Source of the DNA: an uncultured Bellilinea sp.
GTDB taxonomy: Bacteria > Chloroflexota > Anaerolineae > Anaerolineales > Anaerolineaceae
Assembly (NCBI GenBank): GCA_938040735.1
Contig: CALHYE010000001.1
Coordinates: 62,001 to 126,000 of the forward strand
DNA: 64,000 bases
Reading direction: 5' to 3'
How positions within the stretch are numbered: the stretch's first letter is position 1; each line of letters starts with the position of its first letter. Shown piece after piece: positions 14,337 to 22,025 of the stretch. The position numbers and the translations under genes were made by a program. Below the pieces are notes generated by a model. It did not search any database, was not told the DNA's origin, and was given only the letters and a program-made list of their open reading frames with translations.

Positions 14337-16088
14337 ATGGGGATGACCTGGCTATCGCTGACAATTGGCTTACCCTGGTTGGGGGCGCTGGTCGTTTGGT
14401 TGGTTGGTGATCGGGACGAGAAGATCACCCACACCTTGGCAGTGGCTTTTTCGCTTGCCGCAGGTGTGGCTGCCGTTCTCCTTTTGCCCTTTGGCAAAGA
14501 ACGCCTGGTTTATTCCATCCCCATAGGTGGTGTGTTTGGCGATTTCACCTTTGTAGTGGATGGTTTGGGGGTGTTCCTGGCGGCGATTGCTACGGTAGTT
14601 GGCTCACTGGCGGTCATTTTCTCGGTGGATTATATGCACGGCGAACAGCAGCTGACCCGCTATTACGCCTTTGTGCTATTTTTCATTGGCGGTATGGCCG
14701 GTCTGGTGTTAACCAGTAATTTGCTGCTGATGTTCTTCTTCTGGGAAATTACGGCTTTATGTTCTTATGCGCTGATTTCCTTCCACAACGACGACCCGAA
14801 GGCCGTCGCCGGCGGCATCAAAGCCTTGATTATCACCCAATTAGGCGGGATTGGTCTGCTGGCGGGGGCTTTGCTTTTGTATACCTACACCGGCAGTAAT
14901 GATTTTCAGGCTTTTCTTGAAAATCCGGCGCTCCTGCCGGCGGGAGCGTTAGCGTGGATGGGGTTTGGTTGTTTGATAGCGGCTGCAGCGAAATCGGCGC
15001 AGTTTCCCTTCCAAACCTGGTTACCGGACGCCATGGAAGCCCCTACGCCCATCAGTGCGTTGATTCATGCAGCCACGATGGTCAATGCGGGGGTGTATCT
15101 GCTGGCGCGATTTTACCCGGCTTTTGCTGAAGTGCCCGGCTGGCGCGAAGCGGTGATGATCTGCGGAATGCTCTCCGCCTTGCTGGCGGCTATCATGGCG
15201 ATGGTGGCTACCGACTTGAAACGGGTTCTGGCTTATTCCACCATTTCTCAATTGGGCTTCATGGTTTATGCTGTGGGGGCAGGCGGCGTGTTTGCCAGCC
15301 AGTTTCATTTGCTCAGCCATTCGGTTTTCAAAGCCCTGTTGTTCCTGGCTGCCGGCGCTGTGATTCACTCGGTCGGGACGCGCGACATGCGTCAAATGGG
15401 TGGGCTGGGTAAGGATATGCCGTTGACCCGCGCGGTGTTTGTGGTGGGCGGTTTGGCGTTAGCCGGTATCCCCATCTTCAACGGTTTTTGGAGCAAAGAG
15501 TTAATTCTGGAAGCGGGTTTGCATGACAACCCGCTCTGGCTGTACGGTTTGATGCTGCTGGTCGCCGGACTGACGGCTTTTTACACGCTTCGCATGATGA
15601 GTATGGTCTTTTACGGTGAGGCTCGTGCCGGCCGGCATGTTCATGATGCCGGCAATGCGATGAAAGCAGCCCTGCTCCCATTGGCGGTGGGCAGCCTGAC
15701 CACCTGGCTGCTGGCGGGGCCGTTCGGTCACCTGCTGGCAGAAAGTTTACCAGCCCATCACCTGAAAGCGCACGGCACGCTGGCAATCGTTGAAGAAGTC
15801 ATCACTGCCCCGGCAACTTATCTTGCGCTGGGGGTGGTGGCGGTCGGCTTGTTGGCCGGCTGGCAGCGCCAGCGTTTAAGTGCCCTAGGGCAGGCCCTCA
15901 GCGGGGTGAGCAAGGCGGCCGCCGAGAGTTTCGGGTTTGAGGCGATCAACCGTGGGGTGGTCAATGCCGCTCAAAAACTCGCTGAGTGGCTGCGGGTCAC
16001 TCAACCCGGGCTGCTAAACTGGAATGTGTTCGCCATTCTTTGCGCATTGCTGATTTTGCTGGCGAGTCTCGCTGTGGGAGGTCGTTGA
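14337..16088 (+). CDS. Hydrogenase antiporter-like subunit, NuoL/HyfB/MrpA-type
   Basis: A 583-residue protein with about 15 membrane helices and the proton_antipo_M core (HNDDPKAVAGGIKALIITQ, KSAQFPFQTWLPDAMEAPTP, SALIHAATMV, LKRVLAYSTISQLGFM). The conserved Lys in the KSAQFPF block and the His-containing ALIHAATMV block are the residues linked to ion translocation in complex I. It is one of two antiporter-like subunits in this operon. A long C-terminal helical stretch follows the core. GCGGAGG before the ATG supports the start. It should pump H+ or Na+ coupled to H2 formation. Confidence 0.92.
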   Translation: MGMTWLSLTIGLPWLGALVVWLVGDRDEKITHTLAVAFSLAAGVAAVLLLPFGKERLVYSIPIGGVFGDFTFVVDGLGVFLAAIATVVGSLAVIFSVDYMHGEQQLTRYYAFVLFFIGGMAGLVLTSNLLLMFFFWEITALCSYALISFHNDDPKAVAGGIKALIITQLGGIGLLAGALLLYTYTGSNDFQAFLENPALLPAGALAWMGFGCLIAAAAKSAQFPFQTWLPDAMEAPTPISALIHAATMVNAGVYLLARFYPAFAEVPGWREAVMICGMLSALLAAIMAMVATDLKRVLAYSTISQLGFMVYAVGAGGVFASQFHLLSHSVFKALLFLAAGAVIHSVGTRDMRQMGGLGKDMPLTRAVFVVGGLALAGIPIFNGFWSKELILEAGLHDNPLWLYGLMLLVAGLTAFYTLRMMSMVFYGEARAGRHVHDAGNAMKAALLPLAVGSLTTWLLAGPFGHLLAESLPAHHLKAHGTLAIVEEVITAPATYLALGVVAVGLLAGWQRQRLSALGQALSGVSKAAAESFGFEAINRGVVNAAQKLAEWLRVTQPGLLNWNVFAILCALLILLASLAVGGR

Positions 16089-16089
16089 C

Positions 16090-17595
16090 ATGGAAGCGGG
16101 CTTTGCATTTCTTTTGGTGGTGGGGATACCCCTGCTGGGCGCACCGCTGATCTATCTGATTGGCAGGCTGGTGGAGCGGCGACAACCGGGTTTAAATCCT
16201 GCCCGCTGGGTTGCCTTGCTGGCGCTGCTGGCGGCTTTTTATCCGCTTGGGATTGCCCTGCAAACCGTTTTGAATCAGGGCATGCCGGTTTCGTTTTCAC
16301 TGGGTGTCATTCGGCTGCAAATGGATGGGGTTGGCGCACTGCTTGCCGCGCTGGCGCTGGTATTGGGAGCGCTGGTAACCTTGTTTTCCGGGCCGTATCT
16401 GAGCAGGGAGGATCATCAAGAAAAATATTATGCCCTGCTGGTGGCGATGATCGGCGGGATGATCGGTTTGGGCTGCACCACCGACCTGTTCAACTTGTGG
16501 GTCTGGTTCGAGTTGATGGCGATTGCCTCATACCCGCTGGTTGCTTTTCACCGCCATGCTCCGGCAGCCCTCGAAGCGGGTGTCAAATATCTGGTGCAGA
16601 GTGCGGTTGGCTCAGCCTTTGTGCTGATTGGGATTGCGCTGGTTTTTGGGCAAACCGGCACGTTGACTCTGGCGAGCATCCGTGCCAATGCGCCGCTGAC
16701 TCCGGTCATGCTGGCGGCGGGGGCTTTGTTCCTGATCGGTTTTGGGGTTAAAGCAGCGTTGGTGCCGTTGCATACCTGGCTGCCGGATGCCCACTCGCAG
16801 GCGCCGAGCGGTATCAGCGCCATGCTTTCAGGGGTAGTGATTGAAGCCGGGTTGATTGCCCTCCTGCGTGCGCTGGGAGCGGTCTTCGCAGTCAGCGACC
16901 TGTGGGGCGTCTTCCTGCTGGGCTTTGCCGCCTTGAATATGCTGCTGGGTAACTTGATGGCGCTCCGTCAGACCCAGGTTAAACGCATGCTGGCTTTTTC
17001 CAGCCTCAGTCACATGGGTTATATTGTGCTGGGAATTGGCTGTGCCTTTGCGTTTGGGGCGCCGAATGCGGCGGCGGGCGGTTTTTTCCACATCCTCACC
17101 CATGGATTGATGAAAGGACTGGCCTTTCTTGCGGCCGGCGCCCTGCTTTACGCGCTGTATATTGCCAACGGCCAGCATCAGCCGTTGATGGTTGATGATT
17201 TGGACGGGGCCGCAACCCGCTACCCGCTGGCAGCATTCACCTTAAGTGTCGCGCTGCTGGGATTGGGCGGCATTCCGCCGCTGGCGGGTTTTATGTCCAA
17301 ATGGCAAATCTTTGTGGGCGGATTTGAAACGCGTCAGACGTGGGCGATGGCGCTGGTGATTTTTGCCGCCCTCAACAGTGTGCTCTCGCTTGGTTACTAT
17401 GCTCCCCTGATCAACCGTATGTACCGCCATCAGCCTTCCAAGCGGATGGAAAGCGGTCAACCGGTTTCAGGTTGGATGAATGTGGTCTTGCTCATCCTCA
17501 CCCTCGGTGTGGTCGGATTGGGCTTTTATCCCACGCTGGCGAGCTGGTTGACCCAACCGGCCGCCCAAAGTTTGCTGGCGGCGTTAGGCGGTTAA
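16090..17595 (+). CDS. Hydrogenase antiporter-like subunit, NuoM/NuoN/MrpD-type
   Basis: A 501-residue protein with about 14 membrane helices, the second antiporter-like subunit. Conserved features are WFELMAIASYPLVAFHRH (the family Glu in helix 5), KAALVPLHTWLPDAHSQAPS with the key Lys, and QVKRMLAFSSLSHMGYI. The presence of two such subunits suggests more pumping sites than in Hyc- or Ech-type enzymes with one. It begins one base after the preceding stop and is followed by a GGAGG-led gene 14 bases downstream. Confidence 0.92.
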   Translation: MEAGFAFLLVVGIPLLGAPLIYLIGRLVERRQPGLNPARWVALLALLAAFYPLGIALQTVLNQGMPVSFSLGVIRLQMDGVGALLAALALVLGALVTLFSGPYLSREDHQEKYYALLVAMIGGMIGLGCTTDLFNLWVWFELMAIASYPLVAFHRHAPAALEAGVKYLVQSAVGSAFVLIGIALVFGQTGTLTLASIRANAPLTPVMLAAGALFLIGFGVKAALVPLHTWLPDAHSQAPSGISAMLSGVVIEAGLIALLRALGAVFAVSDLWGVFLLGFAALNMLLGNLMALRQTQVKRMLAFSSLSHMGYIVLGIGCAFAFGAPNAAAGGFFHILTHGLMKGLAFLAAGALLYALYIANGQHQPLMVDDLDGAATRYPLAAFTLSVALLGLGGIPPLAGFMSKWQIFVGGFETRQTWAMALVIFAALNSVLSLGYYAPLINRMYRHQPSKRMESGQPVSGWMNVVLLILTLGVVGLGFYPTLASWLTQPAAQSLLAALGG

Positions 17596-17609
17596 GGAGG
17601 TCGTTCTTT

Positions 17610-17921
17610 ATGGAAATTCTGCTCTCTCCCCCAGTAGCATTCTTACTGTATATTCCACTGGTATTGATCATTGAACGATTGGGCAAATTGCTGGCCGGCC
17701 CGGAGAATCCTTCCCCAATTAAAGAAAGCGCTTATGGAAGCGGCGAGGAAGCCCCCATAACCGCTGCGGCGCCGGGCTACCGCCCGTTTTTCTTGATCGC
17801 GTTCTTCTTTGCCATTTTGCATTTAGGAATGCTGGTTTTAGGAACGGGTGAGTTCAGCGCCAGCATTTTGCCCTTTTTGTTGGGGTTGATTTTGGCGCTG
17901 GTTGCATTATTATTAGGATAG
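17610..17921 (+). CDS. Hydrogenase membrane subunit, NuoA-like
   Basis: A 103-residue protein with three membrane helices. The first helix is followed by a soluble loop with KESAYGSGEE, like the conserved Y-E-x-G loop of NuoA. Two further helices end the protein (FFLIAFFFAILHLGMLVLGTG and the C-terminal helix). The ATG at 17610 is chosen because AAGGAGG lies 9 bases upstream. NuoA-type subunits are absent from many simple group 4 hydrogenases, so its presence makes this complex unusually like complex I. Confidence 0.72.
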   Translation: MEILLSPPVAFLLYIPLVLIIERLGKLLAGPENPSPIKESAYGSGEEAPITAAAPGYRPFFLIAFFFAILHLGMLVLGTGEFSASILPFLLGLILALVALLLG

Positions 17922-17955
17922 GTTGAATCGGATTTGGGATTCGGAGGAGGTTGGA

Positions 17956-18489
17956 ATGGGTCTTGAGGTGAGCAAACCATGGCAACAGGCACTGGATAAG
18001 ATTCGTACGTGGGCGCGGGTCAATTCCCCGTGGGCGATTCACTTCAACAGTGGTTCGTGCAACGGCTGCGATATTGAAATTCTGGCAACCCTGACTCCGC
18101 GTTATGATGTGGAACGATTTGGGATTAAGTTGCAGGGTTCTCCGCGCCATGCCGATGTGCTGATTTGCACCGGGCCGGTTTCTTTGCAGGCAAAAGACCG
18201 TCTGCTGCGGATTTACTGGCAAATGCCGGAGCCAAAATTTGTCATTGCGGTTGGTTCCTGCGGTCTTTCCGGCGGTGTGTTCCACGGCTGTTACAATATT
18301 GTTAAGGGCATTGATGAAGTGCTGCCGGTGGATGTTTTTGTGCCGGGTTGTCCGCCGCGTCCGGAGGCCATCATTTATGGCGTTGCGGTGCTGCTGGAAG
18401 CGCTGAAAAGCGGCAAGCGTCCGGAACGCACCATGACGGTCGAGTTGCCGGCCGGTTTTGAGAAACCACAGGCGGAGGTGCGCCAATGA
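17956..18489 (+). CDS. [NiFe] hydrogenase small subunit, NuoB/HycG-like
   Basis: A 177-residue protein with all ligands of the proximal [4Fe-4S] cluster: SCNGCD (Cys35, Cys38), GSCG and PGCPPRPE. This is the electron-transfer subunit that faces the NiFe site in group 4 hydrogenases and corresponds to NuoB of complex I. There is no twin-arginine signal, as expected for a cytoplasm-facing complex. The start at 17956 is supported by GGAGGAGG upstream, and its stop overlaps the next ATG (ATGA). Confidence 0.93.
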   Translation: MGLEVSKPWQQALDKIRTWARVNSPWAIHFNSGSCNGCDIEILATLTPRYDVERFGIKLQGSPRHADVLICTGPVSLQAKDRLLRIYWQMPEPKFVIAVGSCGLSGGVFHGCYNIVKGIDEVLPVDVFVPGCPPRPEAIIYGVAVLLEALKSGKRPERTMTVELPAGFEKPQAEVRQ

Positions 18490-18992
18490 GCTCATTGGAA
18501 GAAACTCTTCAAAGGGCAGAAAATCTGCTTCAACCCTATGGGCAAAGTTTCAACCGTCCAGAGTTGAACCGGCTGGATGTTTACCTCCAGCGCGAGAATT
18601 TGCTTGCGGCGGTTCAGGCGCTGTTGGAGGCGCGCTGGGGCTACCTTTCGACCATAACGGGCATTGACCGTCCTTCCGCGGCGGTTGAAGAAGGGCAGAC
18701 GCCGACGGAAGGTGAAATTGAAGTGTTGTATAGTTTTTGTTCCGGCGCGGCGGTAGTCAGTTTGCGGGTGAGAGCGCCCTATTCCGATGCAGCGCTGCCG
18801 AGCATTTGTCCGCTGATTCCTTCCGCTACGTTGGGAGAGCGGGAATTGATGGAAATGTTTGGGGTCAAAGTGGAAGGTACACCCGATACCAGCCGGTTGA
18901 TTTTGGCGGATAGCTGGCCCGAAGGCGTTTATCCGCTGCGTAAATCGTTTGTTCCCGCCGCCAGGTTTAGCGGTGAAGCGAAAGGAGGGTGA
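18486..18992 (+). CDS. Hydrogenase subunit, NuoC-like (30-kDa subunit domain)
   Basis: A 168-residue soluble protein. Its second half has the NuoC pattern: a strand-rich core, then PSATLGERELMEMFGVKVEGTPD, a Tyr-Pro-Leu-Arg-Lys-Ser end and WPEGVYPLRK. In Hyc and Hyf the NuoC and NuoD domains are fused; here they are separate genes, as in complex I of many bacteria. It probably stabilises the large subunit at the peripheral arm. The ATG overlaps the upstream stop; the large subunit starts 1 base after its own stop. Confidence 0.85.
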   Translation: MSSLEETLQRAENLLQPYGQSFNRPELNRLDVYLQRENLLAAVQALLEARWGYLSTITGIDRPSAAVEEGQTPTEGEIEVLYSFCSGAAVVSLRVRAPYSDAALPSICPLIPSATLGERELMEMFGVKVEGTPDTSRLILADSWPEGVYPLRKSFVPAARFSGEAKGG

Positions 18993-18993
18993 A

Positions 18994-20181
18994 ATGTCGT
19001 TTGAACCGTTGGGTGAAAACCGTTTTATTGTGCCGATTGGACCGCAGCACCCGGCGTTGAAGGAACCGGGTCACTTTGAATTTGTGGTAGATGGCGAAAT
19101 TGTCACCGGCGCCAGCGTGCGTCTGGGCTATGTTCATCGCGGCATTGAAAAAGGAGCGGAGGATCGCACCTGGATCCAAAACCTGTATTTGATGGAAAGA
19201 ATTTGCGGAATCTGCTCGCACATCCATGCTACTGCCTTTGTGCAGGGAGTTGAAAAACTGGCCGGCGTTGAAGCTCCGCCGCGGGCGCGCGCCATTCGCG
19301 AAGTATTTGCCGAACTGGAGCGGATTCACAGCCACATGTTATGGTTGGGAGTGGCTGCTCATGAAGGCGGCTTCGATGCGCTATTCATGTATTCGTGGCG
19401 CGACCGAGAAGTGGTGATGGATATGCTGGAAATGCTGAGCGGAAATCGTGTCCATTATTCGGCTAATCTAATTGGCGGGGTGAAGTACGATCTCAATCCT
19501 GAGATGATGGATAAAATCCGCGATGGCTTGAATTATCTGGAAGAGCGGCTGGCGCATTATCTGGATGTGGTAAACCATGATGAAACCTTCATCGGCCGCA
19601 CGCGCGGCATTGGTACGATGACGCGCGAGCAAGCTCAGTTGTTGGGCGCAGTTGGCCCGACGGCGCGCGCCTCTAATTTTGCTTTTGATGTCCGTGTAGA
19701 TGCTCCTTATGCCGCCTATGCTGAATTTCCGGTGGAAATGGTGGTTGCCCAGGAAGGCGACCTGCATGCCCGCTTTGTGGTGCGCATTTTGGAAACGATG
19801 GAAAGCATCCGTGTGCTGCGGCGTATTTTTGACAACCTGCCGGAAAGCGAACTGGTCACCCGCGTGCCGCGCCGCATTCCGGCCGGTGAAACCATCAGCC
19901 GGGTTGAAGCGCCGCGCGGCGAACTGTTTTACTTCATTGCCAGCAGCGGCGGAGAAAAGCCAGAACGGGTCAAGGTGCGCACCCCCAGCCTGTGTAACTG
20001 GGGAACCGTCATCACCCTGGCTGTTGGGCATAAACTGGCGGATATGCCGATGATTCTTGCTGGTATTGACCCGTGTTTTTCCTGCAATGACCGGCTGGTG
20101 ATGGTCAAGCGCAATCACCAAGACCCGCAAGTGTGGACGTGGGCAGATTTGAGAAATTATGGGATAGAGTACTACCGATGA
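18994..20181 (+). CDS. [NiFe] hydrogenase large (catalytic) subunit, group 4
   Basis: A 395-residue subunit homologous to NuoD and HycE. Both nickel-binding motifs are intact: RICGIC (Cys71, Cys74) near the N-terminus and DPCFSC (Cys361, Cys364) near the C-terminus. Therefore it is a real hydrogenase, not a complex I subunit or a ligand-less relative. After CxxC come N-D-R and 28 more residues, consistent with a C-terminal peptide removed by the maturation protease encoded two genes downstream. The start at 18994 fits AAAGGAGGG upstream; a start at 18949 lacks such a site. It probably makes H2 from reduced ferredoxin. Confidence 0.95.
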   Translation: MSFEPLGENRFIVPIGPQHPALKEPGHFEFVVDGEIVTGASVRLGYVHRGIEKGAEDRTWIQNLYLMERICGICSHIHATAFVQGVEKLAGVEAPPRARAIREVFAELERIHSHMLWLGVAAHEGGFDALFMYSWRDREVVMDMLEMLSGNRVHYSANLIGGVKYDLNPEMMDKIRDGLNYLEERLAHYLDVVNHDETFIGRTRGIGTMTREQAQLLGAVGPTARASNFAFDVRVDAPYAAYAEFPVEMVVAQEGDLHARFVVRILETMESIRVLRRIFDNLPESELVTRVPRRIPAGETISRVEAPRGELFYFIASSGGEKPERVKVRTPSLCNWGTVITLAVGHKLADMPMILAGIDPCFSCNDRLVMVKRNHQDPQVWTWADLRNYGIEYYR

Positions 20182-21116
20182 ATTTGGCGATCCATCCCCT
20201 CATTGTTTTGTTGTTCTTTCCGGGCGGTTTGTTTTTACTGGCCAGCGGGCTGGTCTTTCAGTGGGCTGACCGCAAACTGGTGGCTCGTTTCCAGAATCGG
20301 GTCGGCCCGCGCTTCTTTCAACCGCTGGCCGATGTGCTGAAACTGCTGGCGAAGGAAGAGATCATCCCGCAAGGCGCTCATCGCGGTCTGTTCATTGCCC
20401 TGCCGATTATCGCGCTGGCAGCCGCTCTGACAGCGGCATTGTATGTGCCGATGTTCGGCGTTCAGCCTTTCTTTTCGTTTCAGGGCGACCTGATCGTTAC
20501 GATTTACCTGCTGAGCGCCTTGACGATTTCGCTGGGTCTGGCGGGGGCTAATTCGGTGGATCGTTTCTCGCTGGTGGGAGCAACCCGCACGCTGACCCAG
20601 TTGTTTTCGTACGAAGCGCCCTTCCTGCTGGCGATGATCGGCCCGGCGCTGGCGGCCCAAACATGGCAGATCAGCAAAATCAACGCTTTTGTCGGTGAAA
20701 CGACCTGGTTTATTGTCGCCCAGCCGATTGGTTTTCTGGTGGCATTGGTTGGGCTGATGGGCAAGCTGGAACTGCCGCCTTTTGATGCCCCCGAAGCGGA
20801 AACCGAAATTGTTGCCGGGGCGTTGACGGAATACAGCGGCCGCGGGTTTGCTTTGTTCCGGTTGAGCAAAGATATTGAACTGGTGATCGGTTTGACGCTG
20901 GTGGCCGCTTTTTATCTGGGCGGAATTGCCAACCCGCTGGAATTTCTGCTGAAGACCGGTGGACTGCTGCTGGTGATGGCTTTACTCCAAACCGCCTTTG
21001 CCCGCCTGCGGATTGATCAGACGGTTGGGATGTGGTGGCGGGTTGGCGCCTTATTGGGGCTGGTGCAGATTTTGGCGATTCTGGCCGGCATTTACATCCG
21101 TCAGTGGTGGTTGTGA
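20178..21116 (+). CDS. Hydrogenase membrane subunit, NuoH/HycD-like
   Basis: A 312-residue protein with eight or so membrane helices and NuoH signatures: FQNRVGPRFFQPLADVLKLLAKE near the N-terminus and ELPPFDAPEAETEIVAG, with the acidic residues at the junction to the hydrophilic arm. It anchors the catalytic module and starts the ion-translocation path. The start at 20178 gives an ATGA overlap with the large-subunit stop, which is preferred to the upstream in-frame ATG at 20133 that would overlap far into the preceding gene. Confidence 0.92.
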   Translation: MNLAIHPLIVLLFFPGGLFLLASGLVFQWADRKLVARFQNRVGPRFFQPLADVLKLLAKEEIIPQGAHRGLFIALPIIALAAALTAALYVPMFGVQPFFSFQGDLIVTIYLLSALTISLGLAGANSVDRFSLVGATRTLTQLFSYEAPFLLAMIGPALAAQTWQISKINAFVGETTWFIVAQPIGFLVALVGLMGKLELPPFDAPEAETEIVAGALTEYSGRGFALFRLSKDIELVIGLTLVAAFYLGGIANPLEFLLKTGGLLLVMALLQTAFARLRIDQTVGMWWRVGALLGLVQILAILAGIYIRQWWL

Positions 21117-21126
21117 GGGTGAAGCG

Positions 21127-21549
21127 ATGAGCATTGGTTCGATGATTGAAGACCTGATCAAATCGTTATTCAAAAAACCGGTAACCCGTCAGTATCCGTT
21201 TGAGCGTCAGCCGGCGCCGGAACGCTTTCGGGGCAAACTGCACTGGGACCCGGAAAAATGTACCGGCTGTCAGTTGTGTGTCAAGGACTGCCCGGCCAAC
21301 GCGATTGAATTGATCGTCATTGACAAGGTCAATAAACGCTTTGTGATGCGGTATCATCAAGACCGCTGCATCTACTGTTCTCAGTGCGTGGTTTCGTGCC
21401 GGTTCAAATGCCTTGAATTGAGCGATGAAGAGTGGGAGCAAGCGGTAACCAATAAAGAAACCTTGGAAGTTTATTATGGGAAAGACGAGGATATCCGCTT
21501 CCTCCTGGAGCGCGCCGCTGCGCAGCCTGTTGAATCGCCTTGCGAGTGA
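21127..21549 (+). CDS. Hydrogenase [4Fe-4S] subunit, NuoI/HycF-like
   Basis: A 140-residue ferredoxin-like subunit with two 4Fe-4S motifs: CTGCQLCVKDCP and CIYCSQCVVSCRFKC. It bridges the external donor, most likely ferredoxin, and the small subunit. The second cluster has Arg/Phe in place of the usual Pro after its last Cys. The start ATG at 21127 lies 11 bases after the H-subunit stop; upstream GTGAGGGTGAAG gives a modest ribosome-binding site. Its 3' end appears to overlap the maturation protease gene in another frame. Confidence 0.92.
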   Translation: MSIGSMIEDLIKSLFKKPVTRQYPFERQPAPERFRGKLHWDPEKCTGCQLCVKDCPANAIELIVIDKVNKRFVMRYHQDRCIYCSQCVVSCRFKCLELSDEEWEQAVTNKETLEVYYGKDEDIRFLLERAAAQPVESPCE

Positions 21550-22012
21550 GGCTGGAGAACCGCTGCGGATTGCCGTTATCGGTATTGGCAACCCGTTTAA
21601 TGGAGATGATGCAGCCGGGGTGATGGTCGTGCGCACCCTGCAGAAAAAACTAGACCGGGCGGATCATCTCCTGCTGATTGAAGGCGGCACAGCGCCGGAA
21701 AACACAACCGGAATGCTGCGCCGCTTTCATCCGCAGGTGGTGATTATGGTGGACTGCGCTGAAATGGGCCGCCCGCCCGGCAGTGTGGGATTGGTGGAAA
21801 TTGAACAATTGGATGGGATGAGCGCCTCGACCCATACCCTGCCGCCCTCTGTGCTGGCAGAATTTTTACAGCGAGAATTGGGTTGCCGGATTGTGTTCGT
21901 CGGCATACAACCTTTCACCCTGGAATTCGATGCACCCCTCAGCCCGCCGGTTAGGCAGGCTGTCAGCCGGGTAAGCCGCGCCTTGCACCGCATCCTGAGA
22001 TCATCCTCGTGA
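21476..22012 (+). CDS. Hydrogenase maturation protease, HycI-like
   Basis: The protein matches the HycI/HoxW fold: a GIGNPFNGDDAAG strand-turn near the start of the domain, an Asp in the middle block (VMVDCAEMG), STHTLPPSVL, and FVGIQPFTLEF. Members bind nickel and clip the C-terminal tail of the large subunit once NiFe(CN)2CO is inserted. The start is uncertain: the ATG at 21476 overlaps the preceding gene by 74 bases, and the conserved domain begins near 21568, so a TTG or other alternative start between them is possible. It is the last operon gene with a hydrogenase role. Confidence 0.9.
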   Translation: MGKTRISASSWSAPLRSLLNRLASEAGEPLRIAVIGIGNPFNGDDAAGVMVVRTLQKKLDRADHLLLIEGGTAPENTTGMLRRFHPQVVIMVDCAEMGRPPGSVGLVEIEQLDGMSASTHTLPPSVLAEFLQRELGCRIVFVGIQPFTLEFDAPLSPPVRQAVSRVSRALHRILRSSS

Positions 22013-22025
22013 TACAATTTGGAAT

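Noticed and set aside
13525-22012. NADH-quinone oxidoreductase (complex I)
   Set aside because: The D-like subunit keeps both CxxC nickel motifs, there are no NuoE/F/G genes, and a hydrogenase maturation protease ends the operon.
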